64,000 nt of DNA from Selaginella moellendorffii (GCF_000143415.4 NW_003314276.1:1406466-1470465); one strand, 5' to 3'; positions 42,753 to 54,165 are shown, counted from the first letter of the stretch. Notes: generated by a model from the letters alone, not told the origin. Numbers and translations are program-made.

Positions 42753-44748
42753 AAGATTGAGCTGGTCGAGGGTGCTGAGGCAGTGGTTCGTCCCCCTTAT
42801 CGTTTGAACGAAAAAGAACTCAAGGAGCTCAAGTGCCAACTAGAGGAGTTGGTGGACAAAGGGTATGTTAGGTTGAGCAAGTCGCCGTATGGGGCGCCGG
42901 TGTTATTTGTGAAAAAGAAAGATGGATCTATGCGCATGTGCATAGACTACCGGTTGCTCAACAAGTATACAAAGAAGAACAAGTACCCTTTGCCCAGGAT
43001 TGAGGACCTGTTCGATAGGTTGGGAAAGGCAAAATACTTCTCGAGGATTGACCTAAGGGCAGGATACTACCAGATCAGGGTAGCCGAGGAAGATGTCGAG
43101 AAGACAACCTGTCGAACGAGGTCTGGGAGCTTTGAGTTTCTGGTGATGCCCTTCGGGCTATGTAATGCGCCGGTAACGTTTTCAGCGCTAATGAACCACA
43201 TCTTTGTACCCTATCTGGATCACTTCGTGGTCGTCTATATCGACGACATCCTGATCTATAGCGAGACGCTAGAGGAGCATGCCGAACACTTGGCGAAGGT
43301 GTTTGAGAAACTAAGGGAACACAAGCTGTATGCTAAAGAGAGCAAATGTGACTTTGCTCAACAAGAGGTAAAGTTTCTCAGGCATGTGGTGGGCCAGGAC
43401 GGGCTCAAGGTGGACCCGGAGAAGGTCCAAGCGATCCAGGAATGGGAGCGACCATCCAATGTACATGAGTTGAGGGCATTCCTGGGGCTATGCAACTACT
43501 ATCGAAAGTTTATCAGACACTATTCGAGAGTAGCCCTGCCCTTAACGGACCAAACAGGAAAAGGGAAGATGGTGTGGACAGCGGAATGCGAGGCGGCATT
43601 TGTCCACCTCAAGGGGAAGTTGAGGAAGGCTCCCGTATTGGCATTACCAGACTTTGGTAAGGACTTTGAGGTAGAAACGGATGCTTTGGACTTTGCATTG
43701 GGCGCAGTTTTGAAGCAAGACAACCATCCGGTAGCGTTCTTCTCGAAGAAGCTGCACAAGGCTCAACGGAAGTGGCCTGCCCACGAGAAGGAATTGTTTG
43801 CGGTGGTCAAGGCGCTCAAGGAGTGGCGACCCTACCTTGGGAGACACTTCAAGGTTTACATGGACAATGTGGCAACGAAACACTTCTTGTCACAGCCCGA
43901 CCTAAGAGGGAAACAAGGTCGGTGGGCCAATGCCTTGGCCGAGTTTGATTACGAAATTCTGTACAAGCCTGGGAAGAGCAACATCGTGGCGGATGCGCTA
44001 AGTCGAAAAGCGAGCTTGAGGTTGGCGATATCCAGCGCAATAGCAACCTTCTGGGACGATGTGCGGACAGCATATGAGAACGATGGTCTAGCACAAGAAG
44101 TGTTGCTGAGGAATCTAGAGGCGCGGGAAGCTCACCAGAGAGGTGAGCTGCCAACGGAAGAGAAAACGGGCTATGCGGAACGCAACGGACTCATATATTA
44201 CAAGCAAACGAGGGTGTATGTCCCAGAAGGGGAACTAAGGAAGGTAGCCTTAGAAGAGTGTCATGACGGACCTCTTGCGGGACACAGTGGAGTGCCCAAG
44301 ATGATGGGCTTACTCAAAAGGAAGTACCATTGGCCAGATATGGCTAAGGACGTCCAAGACTATGTAAAGACATGTCCAACATGTCAGCAGGCAAAAGCCG
44401 TGACTAAGGCTAGTGGGGGCTTGTTGCAAAGCATCCCAATTCCAGATCGCCCGTGGAAATGTCTTACAATGGACTTCATCACGGGACTCCCCCCAAGCGA
44501 GGGGTTTGATGTGATATTCGTGGTGGTGGACCGATTTTCGAAAATGGCACACTTCATACCCACCACAACGGAGGTGGATGCGGAAGGTGTGGCAAAGCTG
44601 TTCTTCGAACAAGTGGTTCGAGTGCGGGGAAGACCGGAAGAGATCATCTCAGATCGAGATAAGATCTTCACCAGTAGGTTCTGGAGGACTCTCCTGGAAC
44701 AGTATCGCACCAAGTTGAAATTCAGCACAGCCTATCACCCACAGACAG
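42753..44748 (+). CDS. Reverse transcriptase, RNase H and integrase (first pol part), retrotransposon 2
   Basis: The frame resumes here from the left side of the nested transposon. Motifs in order: [37 protein letters not shown], the catalytic YIDD near 43236, and an [12 protein letters not shown] thumb. RNase H follows ([14 protein letters not shown]; ending [10 protein letters not shown] near 44005). The integrase zinc region shows H-x-H and CPTCQQ (about 44265-44400). The core has MDFITGLPP (first Asp), [11 protein letters not shown] (second Asp) and ends at HPQT. No stop interrupts these 665 codons. The frame stops soon after 44748 unless the 46-bp intron is removed. It would copy and integrate the element; the split gag-pol makes this copy non-functional. 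Confidence 0.9.
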
Positions 44749-44794
44749 GTATGGGGTATTGAGTCAAGTTGTTGGCACTAACACTTCTTGACAG
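44749..44794 (+). other. Putative 46-bp spliceosomal intron in integrase
   Basis: GTATGGGG ... CACTAACAC ... TTGACAG: canonical GT-AG ends, plant-like CTAAC branch sequence 12 bases before the acceptor. Removal joins CAG-ACA-G to AC-GGA, restoring the near-universal H-P-Q-T-D-G-Q-T-E integrase wording, including the catalytic Glu. Retrotransposon 1 has no insertion here. Confidence 0.8.
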
Positions 44795-45212
44795 ACGGAC
44801 AAACGGAAAGGGTGAATAGGCAGCTGGAGGATTATTTGCGATGCTATGTCTCGGGAGACCAGACCGATTGGGTAAGTCATTTGGGACTTGCGGAAATGTG
44901 TTATAACAACTCACCACATTCGAGTATCGGGGTGAGTCCATGGGAAGTCATCAATGGGCGAGCTATTGAAGGTCCTATGGAACTCGGCGTGGCCGAGTAT
45001 CATGGAGAGTTGCCCGCAGTGGAGGCATTCACGGCGGAAAGACTCAGCATTTGGAATCTAGTGAGGGATTCCTTGGAACGGGCTCAACAAAGGCAAACCA
45101 AATACGCGAACCAGAAGCGTCGGGATGTAGAGTTCCAAGCTGGGGAGAAGGTGTGGCTGAACACCAAGAACCTCAGACTACCAAGTGGGATCAGCCGAAA
45201 GTTGACCCAAAG
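44795..45212 (+). CDS. Integrase, second part, retrotransposon 2
   Basis: This exon-like segment continues with DGQTERVNRQLEDYLRCY, supplying the third catalytic residue (Glu) of the DDE triad. It runs through the C-terminal integrase region to KVWLNTKNLRLP and GISRKLTQR. It is open throughout. Splice junctions at both ends keep one frame with 42753-44748 and 45265-45646. Confidence 0.85.
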
Positions 45213-45264
45213 GTAAAGATGCATGTATTCCTGTAAATGAATTGATCTTGAGTTCCTTAAGCAG
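45213..45264 (+). other. Putative 52-bp spliceosomal intron before the integrase GPF motif
   Basis: GTAAAGATG ... CCTTAAGCAG, GT-AG ends. Removal joins L-T-Q-R to F-A-G-P, the usual K-L-x-x-R-F-x-G-P-F-like motif of chromovirus integrases. Retrotransposon 1 reads through this position without insertion. Confidence 0.75.
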
Positions 45265-45646
45265 GTTCGCGGGGCCTTAGGAAATTGAGGCACGAATCGG
45301 TAAAGTGGCTTACCGACTCCGACTTCCTCGAGAGATGGGGAAGATGCATCCAGTGTTCCACGTGAACTTACTCAAGCCGTACTTTGAGGATCCGCTTCGC
45401 AAGGACCAAGTGAGACCTTTACCTGAGGTTATCCAAGGGGAAGAGGAATACGAAGTCGAGGCCATCCTCAATGCGCGCAAGAGCAAGCGACAAGGACGCG
45501 AGGTGAGAGAGTTCCATGTGAAGTGGAAAGGATTTCCACACTGCGAAGCAACATGGGAACCGGAGGAGAACCTAGCGAACGCGCGAGATCTAGTGGAGGA
45601 ATTTCTGCAAGGCAGAACTCTATGTACTTATGCAAAATTCAATTAA
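45265..45646 (+). pseudogene. Integrase C-terminus and chromodomain, retrotransposon 2
   Basis: After the intron the frame reads FAGP and a TAG stop (45278-45280) where the family has an aromatic residue, then IGKVAYRLRLP and HPVFHVNLLKPY. The chromodomain follows: YEVEAILNARK, FHVKWKGFPHCEATWEPEEN, ending at TAA 45644-45646. The chromodomain looks intact, marking the element as a chromovirus. The nonsense codon would remove it from the polyprotein. Confidence 0.85.
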
Positions 45647-45741
45647 AAATATCAATTTGCAAAGTTGAGCAAGTGGCATATGTTGGGACCCAAAGGCGCG
45701 CCAAAGGTAAGCTAATTAGCATGGGTTGGATAGGTCGACCA

Positions 45742-45824
45742 GGCGTAGGGCACTACGCCCGACTCCCCGCGGGGATGTCGAATCCGTAAACGTATTCTAC
45801 GGAGGTTGGGTTCGAGTCCCAACC
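45742..45824 (+). other. Cluster of four RNA hairpins downstream of pol
   Basis: Hairpin 1: GGCGTAG/CTACGCC around a GGCA loop (45742-45759). Hairpin 2: CGACTCCCCGC and GGGGATGTCG folding on a CCCCGCGGGG core (45760-45780). Hairpin 3: TCCGTA/TACGGA with a 9-base loop (45783-45803). Hairpin 4: GGTTGGG/CCCAACC with loop TTCGAGT (45804-45824), shaped like a tRNA T-arm. A second T-arm-like element, GGTTCAAGTCC, is at 45844-45854. No standard tRNA fold is complete. Possible roles are RNA packaging, stability or a tRNA-derived fragment. Confidence 0.55.
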
Positions 45825-46049
45825 CCCTAGTAAAGCAAGGCTGGGTTCAAGTCCCGACCCCATACTAGGGCGTGGTGAGGTGAGGAGTATAGGGACACCT
45901 ATATTCCGTTGTCATGGGCTCTTGGCCGGGGAGGCTAACTTAGGCACACCGCTAAGTGGGGGCATGCCCCCGGAGACATGGTCAACAAGTTGTAGGATAA
46001 AATGAGACGTTCGATGTGGGCATCGAACTTCTTCTATGGGTGGTGGAGT
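45825..46049 (+). other. 3' untranslated part of retrotransposon 2 with polypurine-like tract
   Basis: No gene. GGGTGGTGGAG just before the LTR (about 46038-46048) is the candidate polypurine tract, though a few T residues interrupt it. Confidence 0.5.
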
Positions 46050-47206
46050 TGTAAGGAACCGACTCCCCGAGATGTCGTAGGCTAAAGGATCCCCAAAAGC
46101 TTGACCGAAATGACAAAGAGTTCATCGGATGGGACCAAGTCTAGGATCGAGTCCAAGACCGACTCTAGGACCGAGTTCAAGATAGAGTCCGGAATCGAGT
46201 CCGAGACCGACTCGGGGACCGAGTTCGAGTCCGAGTTCGAGACCGAGTTCGAGACGGAGTCCGAGATCCGAAATCGGGTCCGAGACCGAGTCCGAGGTCG
46301 AGTCCGAGGTCGGGTCCGAGATCGGGTCCGAGATCGAGTCCGAGATCGAGTCCGAGACCAAATCCGAAGTCGGATCCGAAATCGGGTCCGAGATCGAGCC
46401 AGAGACTAAGTCCAAATACTAATACGGGTCAAGGGGTGAAAGCCCAAAGCGTGCGTCTCCCAGGGGGGGGGGCTGTAGGGGGTTCCAAAAGTATAGTAGG
46501 GATAGTGAGGTCCAGGAACCAGTTTTGAAGGGACTCTCCAGTTGGGCTTCCAAACCGACTTGAGGTTGAGACTGGGACCAAGGGGCCTTGGGTGGGAGTG
46601 AGCATGGACTTGGCTGGTGCCGGAGGGGCCATCCAAGGAAGTGCTCAAGAGCAGCTCCCACTCCCGAAAGGGAAACCGATTGCGGTGCTCCCGGCTCATG
46701 TGGAGTAGTGCCCCACTTGAGTACCATGCGGCTCATTGGTCCTCGCCCTTCCTAGGGGCTTGGGCCTTCCTTCGGGATGGAAGTGGGGGGCGAGAGGTAC
46801 CCATACTGGGCCGTTAGGCCACGGTGTTTCGCCCCGACGTCCCGAAGCAAGTGCTGCACCCAAGGCTTGGGATTTAGAGGGTCCCATGATCAAGTCTTGT
46901 GGTACCAAGGGGTGTTAGGAATCTGGAGGCTTGGTGTGCTTGGCTGCTTGTGCCTGCGGGGAGTGTAGCCGAACCTTAAGTCCAGTCTAACCCGGGGAGG
47001 GGGATTGGGAGAGATTTGGGAATCCATAGATGGATGGCTAACACTCCGTTGCTCGTGCAGTGAGTAGCTGAAACCAAGTAGGACCAAGTAGGAGCTGGTA
47101 CCATAGGCGAGAACCTTGGCGAGGGAACTTAGCACAAGCCAAGGCAGAGTTGGTCGGATAGACGAGGTAAGCTGGCAAAGTGGAAAGGAAAAATTTGTGG
47201 CTTACA
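46050..47206 (+). repeat. 3' LTR of retrotransposon 2
   Basis: 1157 bp, TG...CA termini, followed by the target duplication. It is nearly identical to 27286-28445; the G-run is 10 instead of 13. Confidence 0.95.
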
Positions 47207-47211
47207 CCAAG
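47207..47211 (+). repeat. Target-site duplication of retrotransposon 2, right copy
   Basis: CCAAG, identical to 27281-27285. Confidence 0.9.
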
Positions 47212-48655
47212 ATAAAGTCCAAAATAGAGTCCGAGATGGAGTCTGAGATGGACCCAAGATGGAGTCCGATATGGACTTGAGATAGACCCGAGATGGAGTC
47301 TAAGATGAACCTGAGATGGAGTTTAAGGTCAAGTCTGAGATCAAGATAGAGATGGAGACCAAGACCGAGACTGAGACTAAGTCCACGTCCAAGTCCAAGT
47401 CTGAGACCAAGACCGAGACCTAGATCAAGACCAAGACCAAGTCCGAGACCGAGGCTGAGACCGAGTCCTAGATTGAGTCTGAGACTGAGTTCAAGATCGA
47501 GTCTGAAACTGAGTCCTAGACTGAGTCCGAGTTTAATTCCGAGTCCAAGTTTGAGTCCGAGCTCGAGTTTGAGTTCGAGTCCGAGTCTGAGTCTGAGTCC
47601 CAGGGTGAAAGCCCAAAGCAATCATCTTCTAGACCCTAGGGGAGTATAGTAGGGGGAGGACTCTAGTGGAACCAGTTTGGCTAGGAAATGTTAGTTTGGC
47701 CAAGAAAGGCTAATGCAGCTAAGGAAGATTATACACATGTGTTGAGTGATGATATATCCATTGAGGAGTCCAAGGCTAGAGTGAATGTGAATAAACAAGC
47801 GGGTAGCTTAGTAAAGTGTTCAAGTGCCAACTCTAGATTCCCTAGGATATCAAACAGCTAGTGTGACGCAAGAAGGCTATGCCCATGTACTGGGTGATGA
47901 TATATCCACTGAGGAGTCCAAGGCTAGAGTGAATATGAACTAACAAGTGGGATAGCTTGGTGAAGTGTTCAAGAGCCGGCTCTAGTTCCCCTAGGAGATC
48001 AAATGGTCAATACTCCCAATCCAAGTATGGGTGGCACTACCTATTTGAATACTTAGTGTGGCTCATCAAAACCTTGCTCTAGCCACATGGCTAGGGCACC
48101 CAAATGCGGAAGGTGGGGAGAGTACTCATAAGGCTTGCATAGGGCCATGGTGTTTCAAAATATTGTCCCAAAGTCTTAAATTGTGGAAAAGAAGAGGAAC
48201 AATCCTCTAGTGTAATGACCAAGGATATGGTTATATAGTGAAGAAGTCCTAAAAGATAGTGGGACTTAATGGCTGGGCCTTTGGGCCTTCACCCAGTGGT
48301 GGTGTTGGTAAGCATGGCTGTTGATGATGAGGGATTTGGTGGAAATGGAATAAGGGACATTGGGGAAGGGCGTTCCTCATATCTTTGGGCATCTTAAGGG
48401 TGCTAAAGTGTGATCAGGGGATGACCATTCATGGACAAATGGCATAGTTTTTGGGAAATGGGTTTATGGTATGGGTGGTCTTGGATTACTAATGAAACAA
48501 AGGTGAATGATAGCCTTAATGTAACAAGTTGATATGTCAATGGTACCTTTGAGTGTCAGTCATGGGATCTAGCATGTGATGCACTTGGACCAAGTGCAAA
48601 GGTTGAGTGGCAGAGATGCCATTCATGGGGCTAGCATGTCCCCAAGTCAAGAATA
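47212..48655 (+). repeat. Remaining part of the family B LTR split by retrotransposon 2
   Basis: It continues the GAGTCCGAGATGG array interrupted at 27285, then 'ggtgaaagcccaaag', 'tatagtaggggga' and the downstream family B sequence up to 'tagcatgtccccaag'. An internal partial duplication around 47690-47960 repeats 'gatatatccattgaggag'. The terminus CTTACA is not reached, so the 3' end is missing. Confidence 0.65.
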
Positions 48656-48774
48656 ACAGCAACAAACATCATGGCCACAACCATATTCTTGCCCTTATCC
48701 TTGAACTCGGGTAGTAACAACATCAACCTCCATTAGCACAAGACTATCTCCCATAGGAAGTAGAGTTGAAAGGC
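48656..48774. other. Short spacer between LTRs; nothing seen
   Basis: No similarity or gene recognised. Confidence 0.3.
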
Positions 48775-50346
48775 ATGTAGCAAGAAGTTTAAAGCCCCAA
48801 ATTGGAGCCGAGAGAGTGCCATGTGGTAGTGGCTGAAGTGGAAGACAAACAAGTATAACACAATTAGACTAAAAGCTCTAATTTAAAAAAATGAGAGTAG
48901 GAGTGCAACTCCCAATGAAGTGCTCGAGGAATGAGTACAAAGCAATCAATAAGCGAGCCTCTAGAAAAGGGACATAAGAGAACAAATATATGACACGTGA
49001 AAGTGTCAGGACCGAGTCCGAGGTGGACCCAAGATGAAATCTGAGAAGGTTCGAGATTGGAGTCCAAGTTTGAGTACGAAATGGATTCAAAATGGAATTC
49101 GAGATGGAGTCCAAGAAGGAGTCTGAGATGGATTTGATATGGAGTCCGAGATGGAGTCTAAGATAGAGTTTGAGAAGAAGTCTAAGATGGAGTCCAAGAA
49201 AGAGTTTGAGATATAGTTTGAAAAGGAGTCCGAGATGGAGCTTGAGAAGGAGTTTGAGACTGGGTTCGAGATTGAGGCTGAGATTGAGACCAAAACCAAG
49301 ATTGAGACCAAGATCGATTTTGAGACTAAGTTTGAGTCCAAGTCCAAGTTCGAGTTCGAGTTTGAGTTTGAGGGTGAAAGCCCAAAACAATTGTTTCCCA
49401 GACCTTGGGGGGTTTGGTGAGCTCCAAAATAATAATAGGGGGAAGACTTCAATAGAACAAATTTGGTTAGGAAAGGTTAGTGTAACCAAGGAAGGTTATA
49501 CCTATATGGTGAGTGATAATATAACCATTGAGGAGTCCAAGGCTAGAGTGAACATAAATGGACAAGTGGGATAACTTAGTGAAGTGTTCAAAAGTTGCTT
49601 TTAACTCCCCCAAAAGATCAAATAGTCAATGCTCCCAATCCAAGTGTAGGTGACACTACCTACTTAAATACCTTGTATGGCTCATCAAAACCTCACTCTA
49701 GCCATATGGCTAAGACACCCAAAAGTAGAAGGTTGTATAGGGCTATGGTGTTATGAAATGTCACCCCAAAATCTTAGACTGTGGAAAGGAAAAGGAACAA
49801 TCCTCTAGTGTAATAACTAAGGATATGGTCACATAGTGAAGAAGTTCTAGAAGATAGTGGGACTTAGTGCTCAGGCCTTTGGGCCTTGACCTAGTGGCAG
49901 TGTTGATAAGTACAGCTGTCAATGAAGAAAGATTTGGTGGGAACGGAATAAAGGATATTGGGGATGGGTGTTCCCTATTTCTCTGGGCATCCTAAGGGTG
50001 CTAAAGTGTGATCAGGGGATGACCACTTATGAACAAATGGCATAGTCTTTAGGAGATGAGTTTGTGGTATAGGTGGTCTTGGACTATTAATGAAACAAAG
50101 ATGAATAGATATAGCCTTAGTGTAACAAATTGATACATTAGTGGTATGTTTGGATGTTTATAGTAAGATTGGACATGTGGAGCATTTGGACCAAGTGCAA
50201 AAGACTAAATGGTATAGACACCATTCATAAGGCTAACATATTCCTAAGTTAGGAGTAAGATTTATGAAGGTTGTAAGTGAGAATCTTCCAAGTGGTCAAA
50301 GGTGTAATTAAGTGACTAAAGTAGAATAGAAAATTTAGTCACTTAC
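48775..50346 (+). repeat. Family B LTR, fuller copy
   Basis: From 'gaagtttaaagccccaaa' to the CTTACA terminus at 50346. It contains the GAGTCC-type array (about 49010-49370), the 'ggtgaaagcccaaaac' module and downstream blocks shared with 1-937 and 52985-54165. The array is read as repetitive frames on both strands; these are not genes. Confidence 0.7.
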
Positions 50347-51346
50347 AATTTAATATTAAAGTTGTTCCTTAGTCTAACTTTTATTGATGGTCAAATATAT
50401 CACCACTTGTATTGGCATTAGAAAGTCCCAAGAGTGAGCCTATCCTTGAGTAGTATATTGAGAGAGCATAGCTCTCTAGTTTAGTTTATACATGAATATG
50501 TAGGCAATGTGGTGGATGGAAAAAGGGCCAATAAGGGAATGATTCTAAGATTTTGGGAACAGTAAAAGGTTTTCCTTAGAGAGTTAAGGATATTATCCAT
50601 ATAAACTAGTGCAATAATCAAAGGATAGGAGCAAAAGATTAGTAGCTAAGAATGGATTATGAAAATTATTGAAAGGAATCCAAATGACAAGCTATATGAA
50701 GAACATACATGTGGTGGATACGAATGAATTGTGAGAAAGGAAATATATTTCCAAAGATGGATTTCCAAATGCTCCAATGTGGTAAATGCAATAGCTCCAA
50801 GAAATGAAACAGCAATATAGCCAAATAATAAGGCTATGGACAATCCTAGGATAAATTATGAATAAGTGGAACTTAGTGTCTAGGGTGGTATAAAGTAAAA
50901 AAGAGGGTGATGGTGCCCTCAATTGAAGGATTTTTTAGGATGGGGAACTAGAGTTTGTATCACATGTGCAATGCAAAATGTCGAAAACACTAAGGAAATT
51001 AACTTGAGAAGTCAATATCATAATTCTAAAGTATGATGGTTATATTGATAGAGCCTAAGACTACACTGGAATGAGTAGTAAAAGTGAGATAAAGGTGTCT
51101 CTAATAGGTTTAATGAAAACTAAATGAACAAAGGGAAAGAACTATTATATCTTATCTAATAAGACTTTAAGTTGTAAAAACTATGCTCCTTAAAGGATGG
51201 AAAAGGCATGGTGAGCCTTTGGTGTTGAACCATTAATGAATATTGGCTTGGTACTAAGGAAAATAATAATCTATGATAGGGTTACTTTATAAAATGGTTT
51301 ATCGTTCAATAAGGATATTAAACTTTGTCCATGAGTGGTGGAATTG
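50347..51346 (+). repeat. Non-coding internal region of a family B element
   Basis: It starts with primer-site-like 'ttaatattaaagttgttcct', the counterpart of 'ttggtattagagtttttcct' at 54168. It is related to 24590-25200 and 57700-58215. There is no gag or pol, so the element is of the long, non-autonomous type. Confidence 0.55.
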
Positions 51347-51584
51347 AGAAACCCCAAAGTGGAGTTGAGTGCTATATGGTAATAGCCAAAGTAGAAGTTA
51401 AACAAATATAACATATTTAGACTAAAATCTTTGACTCAAAAAGTCAAGAGAAAAAATAAAACTCCTAACAAAGTGCTTGAGAAACAAGCATGAAGCGATC
51501 AATAAGCAACCCTCTAGACAAAAGACACAAAAGGACTAACATATAACACGTGGAAGTGTTGGAACCAAGTTCGAATGCACACAT
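51347..51584 (+). repeat. Truncated family B LTR start
   Basis: It matches 58220-58430 ('gaccccaaagtggag'-like opening to 'cacgtggaagtgt') and then stops. Confidence 0.5.
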
Positions 51585-52804
51585 GTTCTACAAAATTTTA
51601 ATGAAATGTTGACCACAACATTCCCTACTTGATCCACTTTAACATATTTGGCTCCGCATGAAATAAAAGGCTTTTAAAACAAATTCTAAATTGCATCACT
51701 AACTCAAATGACCCTTAACAAAGACAATGCAATTGTTGGAAAGCATCATCATAATTGTTGGCATATTCAAATATGCATTTGAAAACATTTGGGAAAATGC
51801 TCTAATCCGTATGAGTGGTTGCATTCAAACTATTGTACCATTGCAATGCCATCCCTTGGAAACATATAGGAAACTCACACAAACACTAAGCATCATCTCA
51901 AGAATGATATATAACAATCATTATAAAGTGATTGAACCAATAATATACATCATCCTCGCGGAAGAACTCTAGCCAAATATGAAGATTAACAACAAGAGTA
52001 AAAGGAATTGTACCATACGTATGAATGCTACCATGAATTGAGTCTTATTGTTCAATTGCAATTGTATTGCATTGAGTAACTACACCAACTACTACTCCAG
52101 AGTCAAAGAAGGAGGGGGTTATTGCTTTGCCATGAAAATGAATAAAAAGGAAAAAGCAAAAAAAAAAACATTGAAAAAGAAATAAAGAAAGAGAGATTTA
52201 AACAATGCAAAAGTCGGATTCCCTTGAGAAATGGAAAACTCGAAAATAAATATATTTTAAATTATTATATATCAATATATAATTGATATTAAATTGAATA
52301 TCCTTCTCTCTCTAAAGAATATATATACATATATATATATATAGAAAATAATACTCCAAAAAACTAAATAAATAAATTTAAATATAGATAATGAAAATAA
52401 ATAAATATTGATTCTTTATTTTTAAGAACCACTATATATACTACTATTAACTAAAGTACTTCATAACAAAATAAACAAGATAAATTTTATAAAATTAAGA
52501 AAATACTTTAAAGATAAAAAGGTTTACATTTATAAATCAGATTTATTATAAATTTATTTTATTTATTTTATTTTTTTATGTTATTTTTAAAATAAATTAA
52601 AATTATCTATTAAAATATTTTTTATATTATATATTAATATAAGGAAAAGAACTTTACATAATTGGTCATTTATATTTTATTTACCTTACAAATTTGTTGA
52701 TGAGTTATTTTAAGCTGAAGATAAATATTTTTATAGTTATTTTTTTTAAAAAGTTTTTAGTTATACTTCTATTGAACTTTTTTATTATTAATAGAATAGG
52801 CTCA
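51585..52804 (+). repeat. Duplicated host segment upstream of the S1-like gene, copy 1
   Basis: The stretch 51585-52200 is similar to 59010-59645 ('ctccgcatgaaataaaagg', 'aagacaatgcaattgtt'). The stretch 52332-52804 is similar to 62190-62660 ('aatactccaaaaaact', 'gaaccactatatata', 'ttttaagctgaagataaat'). A TA-rich microsatellite lies at 52318-52342. It is cut by the assembly gap. Confidence 0.75.
52700..52804 (+). pseudogene. 5' fragment of a second S1/SPH-like gene, cut by an assembly gap
   Basis: The ATG at 52700 corresponds to the ATG at 62560 of the complete gene, and both encode FKLKINIFIV after the first few residues. Upstream flanks are also similar. The frame reaches INRIGS and runs into the N-run; after the gap the sequence is an LTR, not the rest of the gene. 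Either the gene is truncated by an insertion hidden in the gap or the missing part was lost from the assembly. Confidence 0.7.
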
Positions 52805-52904
52805 NNNNNNNNNNNNNNNNNNNNNNNNNNNNNNNNNNNNNNNNNNNNNNNNNNNNNNNNNNNNNNNNNNNNNNNNNNNNNNNNNNNNNNNNNNNNNNNN
52901 NNNN
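52805..52904. other. Assembly gap (100 N)
   Basis: Exactly 100 unknown bases, typical of a gap of unestimated size. Distances across it are not reliable. Confidence 0.98.
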
Positions 52905-54165
52905 GGCCGAGACTAAGATTGAGACCTAGAATAAAATCAAGACTGAGTCTAAGATCAAGTCTAAGACCGAGTCCAAGTCTAAAGGTAAATCTTAAAGCAA
53001 TTGTCTCCCAAACCTTGGGGGGTTTGGTGAGTTCCAAAAAGATAGTAGAGGGAGGATTCCAATGGAATCAGTTTGGTTAGGAAAGACAAATGTGACCAAG
53101 GAAGGCTATACCCATGTTGTGGGTGATTATATAACCACTAAAGAGTCCAAGGCTAGAATGAACATAAACAAACAAGTAGGGTGATGTAAAGTGTTCAAAA
53201 GCTAACTCTAGCTCCTTTGGGGGATTGAATGATTGATGTGTAAGCTCCTGAGTTTGGACTTCCCGGGAGGTTACCCAACCCAGTACTATTCAAACCCAAG
53301 GACACTTAACCCCAAATATCCCAAGACCCTTAACCAATTGGAAAAGGGGGTGCACTCTTGTTCATGGGCCCTTTCCCTCTATATTTGAACCCCATGGATC
53401 GTCTCTCAAGTCGTTCCCTTTGGTTGCTTACATGATGCTTCCAATCCAAGTGTAAGAGGCACTCCCTATTTCAATACCTGGTGTGGCTCATCATAACCTT
53501 GCTCTAGCCATATGGCTAAGGCACCCAAAGGCAGAAGGTGGGGAGAGTACCCATGAGGTTCACATATGCCTATAGTGCTATAAAATATTATGTTAAAGTC
53601 CCAAATTATGGAAAGGAAGAGGAATAATCCTCTTGTGTAGTGACTAAGAGCATAGTCACATGGTGAGGAAGTCTTAAAAGTCAATGGGACTTAGTGGTCA
53701 GACTTTTGGGCCCTAACTTAGTGGGAGTGATAGCAAGCATTACCATGGACGGAGTGGGATTTGGTGGGGACTGATGGAGGGATATTGGGAAAGGGTGTTC
53801 TTTATATCTCTATGCATCTTAAGGGTGTTAAGGTGTGGTTAAGGGATGACCACTCATAGACTAATGGCTCAAATGGGTTTATGGTATAAGTGGTTTTGGA
53901 TTACCAATGAAGTAAAAGTGAATGGATATGGCTTTAATGTAATAAGTTAATATATCAATTGTACCTTTGGGTGTCTATAGTGGGATTAGATATGTGGAGT
54001 ATTTGGACCAAGTGCAAAAGGGTGAGTGGTATAAATGTTATTCACAGGACTAGCATATCCTGAAGTTGGGAAAAGGATTTACGGAGGTTGTGAGTGAGAG
54101 TCTTCCAAGTGGTCGAATGTGTGGTTAAATGACTAAAGTAAAACAAAAAATTTAGTTGCTTACAA
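52905..54165 (+). repeat. Family B LTR, 5' end lost in the gap
   Basis: It starts inside the GAGTCC-type array, then 'cccaaaccttggggggtttgg', and ends 'gttgcttaca'. A foreign block at about 53228-53430 has no match in the other copies. Confidence 0.65.

Larger units (their letters stand above)
27286..47206 (+). mobile_element. Young Ty3/gypsy chromovirus (retrotransposon 2) carrying a nested DNA transposon
   Basis: Both LTRs (1160 and 1157 bp) begin TGTAAGG and end CTTACA and are flanked by CCAAG. Between them lie an initiator-Met-tRNA primer site, gag, protease, reverse transcriptase, RNase H, integrase, chromodomain and hairpin-rich 3' leader. The 3-bp LTR length difference is fully explained by a G-run (13 versus 10). 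By eye about a dozen substitutions, nearly all transitions, separate the LTRs, about 99% identity, so the insertion is recent. Removing the nested transposon (30383-42748 plus one ACAT) rejoins protease to reverse transcriptase in frame. Stops at 29891 and 45278 and a lost zinc-knuckle Cys suggest it is now inactive. Confidence 0.95.

Noticed and set aside
45806-45862. A tRNA gene
   Set aside because: T-arm-like hairpins exist, but acceptor, D and anticodon arms of a normal tRNA could not be assembled.
47202-47621. 139-residue Leu/Gly-rich minus-strand frame
   Set aside because: It is the antisense of another GAGTCC-type array with no start context or domain.
52694-53080. 128-residue frame crossing the N-run
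   Set aside because: The gap makes the reading frame meaningless; the right part is LTR sequence.
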